From positions 62,001 to 126,000 of the forward strand of contig JAGBAO010000010.1 in NCBI GenBank assembly GCA_017938925.1: a DNA stretch of 64,000 nt, read 5' to 3'. The number at the start of each line of letters is the position of its first letter. The stretch's first letter is position 1. This document shows positions 62,297-64,000 of the stretch, in pieces. The position numbers and the translations under genes were made by a program. The DNA comes from Bacteroidales bacterium (GTDB lineage: Bacteria > Bacteroidota > Bacteroidia > Bacteroidales > UBA932). The notes beneath the pieces were generated by a model. The model was not told the DNA's origin. It made no database searches and saw nothing but the letters and a program-made list of their open reading frames with translations.

Positions 62297-63928
62297 ATGA
62301 GAAAGACAGCAATCACAATCATCTTTTCGCTGGCAGCAGTAGCGTTGCAGGCACAGACGGCATACGATGCACTGATGTTCAGCGAGAACAATTACGAGGG
62401 GACAGCAAGATCGGTGGCCATGGGCAATGCCTTCACCGCTTTGGGAGGAGATCTTGGAGCTGTCACCATCAACCCGGCAGGAAGTGCAGTGGCCGGTTAC
62501 TCACAGATCACGATCACCCCGTCACTGACCTTTACGGCAAACACTGCCCAGGGCGTGTCGCCGTACACTGACGGCAGTCTGCCATATTTCCAGAGGGCGA
62601 TGAAGAGCAGGATGACCACATTCGACCTGCCGAATGTCGGAGTAACATACAACTGGGACACCGGAAGGAAAAGCGGATTCAAGAATATCACGTTCGGATT
62701 TGTAGTCAACCAGACAAACAGCTGGAACGAAGACATCTACGCCAACGGAACAAACTCCACGACTTCGTTCATGGGAGCGCTGGCTACGGACGCCACCAAC
62801 AACGGATACCTTGCGGCTGATCTGGCGGCAGAAGACGCATATGACTTCCTGCCTTGGAAGGCTGTAACCGGATATAAGAGCGGAATGATCTCAACTTTCG
62901 GAGGCTATGACGACCAATATGTCGGAGCAAGCGAACTTATATTCGAGAACACTGCTACAGGAGAGACAGAAATCGTGGTCGGAGGTCCGCTGGAGCAGAC
63001 TTACGGCAGAAGGGTCGACGGAGGAAAGTATGAATATGCCTTCAACGTCGGTGCCAACATCTCTGACTTTGTGTATATAGGAGCCAACCTCGGGATAAAC
63101 TCGATCACCTACAGCTACGACGAATATTTCATGGAAAAGGCTGTGGATCCGGCAGACTTCGAGATCGGTCTTGACAACGGCCAGTCCATGTTCTTCGAGC
63201 AGATGAAGTACAAGTACAGCTACAATGCCAACGGCACGGGAGTCTTTGGAAAGTTCGGTGTGATTGTGACGCCTGGCTTCGGCCTGCGTATCGGAGCAGC
63301 AGTCCAGACCCCGACGTTGACCACGATGACGGAGACATGGGCGGAGGACGGAGAGACCAGATTCTCCAATGAGTCCTACAGTGCTGTCAGCCCATATATT
63401 GAAGCACAGTACTCGTTCCGCTCACCGCTCAGGGCTAACTTCGGAATAGCCTACACATTAGGAAGTCTCGGACTGATCAGCGTCGATTACGAGATGTGCG
63501 ACTACAGCAAGATGAGATACGACACCAACAACACTGACTGGTCATACTTCGAGGAGGTTAACGACGACATAAGGAAAAGATTCGGGACAGCCCACATGCT
63601 GAGGGCAGGTGTGGAGGTCAAGCCTCTTCCGGAACTCGCAATCCGAGCCGGATACAACCTGAGCACAGGTGCAGAGAAACTTGACATCTGGAACAACAAG
63701 CTGGAGCCTCTGCTGAACCACTCCGCCTCATTCGGCCTCGGATTCAGTTCCAAAGGTTCGTTCTTCGCAGATGTTGCAGCCAAGACCCGCTTCATCCCAG
63801 ACGAGTACTTCATGCCATACGAAGACTACATCTTTGACGCAGAAGGGAACGTGGCAGAGTTCGCTCCGGAGATCCTGAACAAGAGTTCCCTCTGGAAAGT
63901 CCTCCTGACTATCGGCTGGAGATTCTAA
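62297..63928 (+). CDS. FadL/OmpP1-like outer membrane transport protein
   Basis: 543 residues with a signal peptide ending AVALQAQ. The N-terminus GTARSVAMGNAFTALGGDLG and VTINPAGSAV are the FadL/TodX family hatch motif, followed by a long barrel that ends LLTIGWRF with a terminal Phe. The family carries hydrophobic substrates across the outer membrane; some Bacteroidetes members are named hemin receptor without evidence. It begins 21 bases after the aromatic/serine-rich lipoprotein and is probably co-transcribed with it. Confidence 0.9.
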   Translation: MRKTAITIIFSLAAVALQAQTAYDALMFSENNYEGTARSVAMGNAFTALGGDLGAVTINPAGSAVAGYSQITITPSLTFTANTAQGVSPYTDGSLPYFQRAMKSRMTTFDLPNVGVTYNWDTGRKSGFKNITFGFVVNQTNSWNEDIYANGTNSTTSFMGALATDATNNGYLAADLAAEDAYDFLPWKAVTGYKSGMISTFGGYDDQYVGASELIFENTATGETEIVVGGPLEQTYGRRVDGGKYEYAFNVGANISDFVYIGANLGINSITYSYDEYFMEKAVDPADFEIGLDNGQSMFFEQMKYKYSYNANGTGVFGKFGVIVTPGFGLRIGAAVQTPTLTTMTETWAEDGETRFSNESYSAVSPYIEAQYSFRSPLRANFGIAYTLGSLGLISVDYEMCDYSKMRYDTNNTDWSYFEEVNDDIRKRFGTAHMLRAGVEVKPLPELAIRAGYNLSTGAEKLDIWNNKLEPLLNHSASFGLGFSSKGSFFADVAAKTRFIPDEYFMPYEDYIFDAEGNVAEFAPEILNKSSLWKVLLTIGWRF

Positions 63929-63937
63929 GCACCCCGC

Positions 63938-63982
63938 GAAATGCAAAAGCAAAACATTCCGCCCGCCAACCTCTTGCATTTC
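63938..63982. other. Long-armed inverted repeat at the window end
   Basis: GAAATGCAAAAG (63938-63949) pairs with CTCTTGCATTTC (63971-63982), 11 of 12 positions, with a 21-base loop. It lies 10 bases after the porin stop. The sequence after it on the plus strand is A-rich, so it is a weak terminator candidate at best. Confidence 0.45.
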
Positions 63983-64000
63983 AAGAAAAAATAATTACCT

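Overview
The window comes from a member of the Bacteroidota, most likely the order Bacteroidales and probably a gut or rumen lineage; I cannot resolve the genus from sequence alone. Reasons: two SusC/SusD pairs, an ECF sigma/FecR pair, BACON, DUF5689 and DUF3078 proteins, Bacteroidetes-type -7 boxes (TAnnTTTG) and few Shine-Dalgarno sites. G+C is near 50% by eye. No rRNA, tRNA or CRISPR array was seen.

Layout. 1-1.5 kb: the end of tsaB, a decayed rhuM gene and an unlisted 38-residue membrane protein. 1.5-4.1 kb: a greA-HIT-thioredoxin-like lipoprotein operon and a small membrane protein. 4.1-17.4 kb, minus strand: a long compact operon running xseA, xseB, glgB, glycogen debranching enzyme, GT4 glycosyltransferase, GH57 amylase, a glycogen synthase/alpha-glucan phosphorylase fusion and ribF. 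It holds a glycogen synthesis and breakdown set. 17.5-26.8 kb, plus strand: engB, prs, a small Cys-tailed membrane protein, der, then ECF sigma, FecR, SusC and SusD.

26.8-48.2 kb, minus strand: a large outer-membrane uptake locus. In transcription order it is GlpT-type antiporter, two EEP-superfamily phosphoesterases, a BACON-like lipoprotein, SusC, SusD, two BACON-type lipoproteins, an IPT/NHL lipoprotein, GH3, a 49-residue peptide, a second IPT/NHL lipoprotein and an SGNH esterase. Pairing two EEP enzymes with an organophosphate:phosphate antiporter suggests a phosphate-ester substrate; this is inference.

48.3-56.6 kb: a GNAT protein, a small lipoprotein, a DUF368 (PopT-like) lipid carrier, DUF6913, adenosine kinase, an LPG-flippase-like protein, LrgA/LrgB and a multidomain transglutaminase lipoprotein. 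56.6-64 kb: tilS, a DUF3078 protein, proS, an aromatic/serine-rich lipoprotein and a FadL-like porin.

The least expected signal is a set of dispersed palindromes. Two copies identical at 29 of 30 bases sit in frame inside tsaB and tilS, both tRNA-modification genes. Related copies form or follow the 3' ends of ribF, xseB and glgB. A separate 108-bp, very GC-rich element with 16-bp inverted ends lies upstream of the SGNH gene. The lipoprotein next to it has a sharp internal change of base composition.
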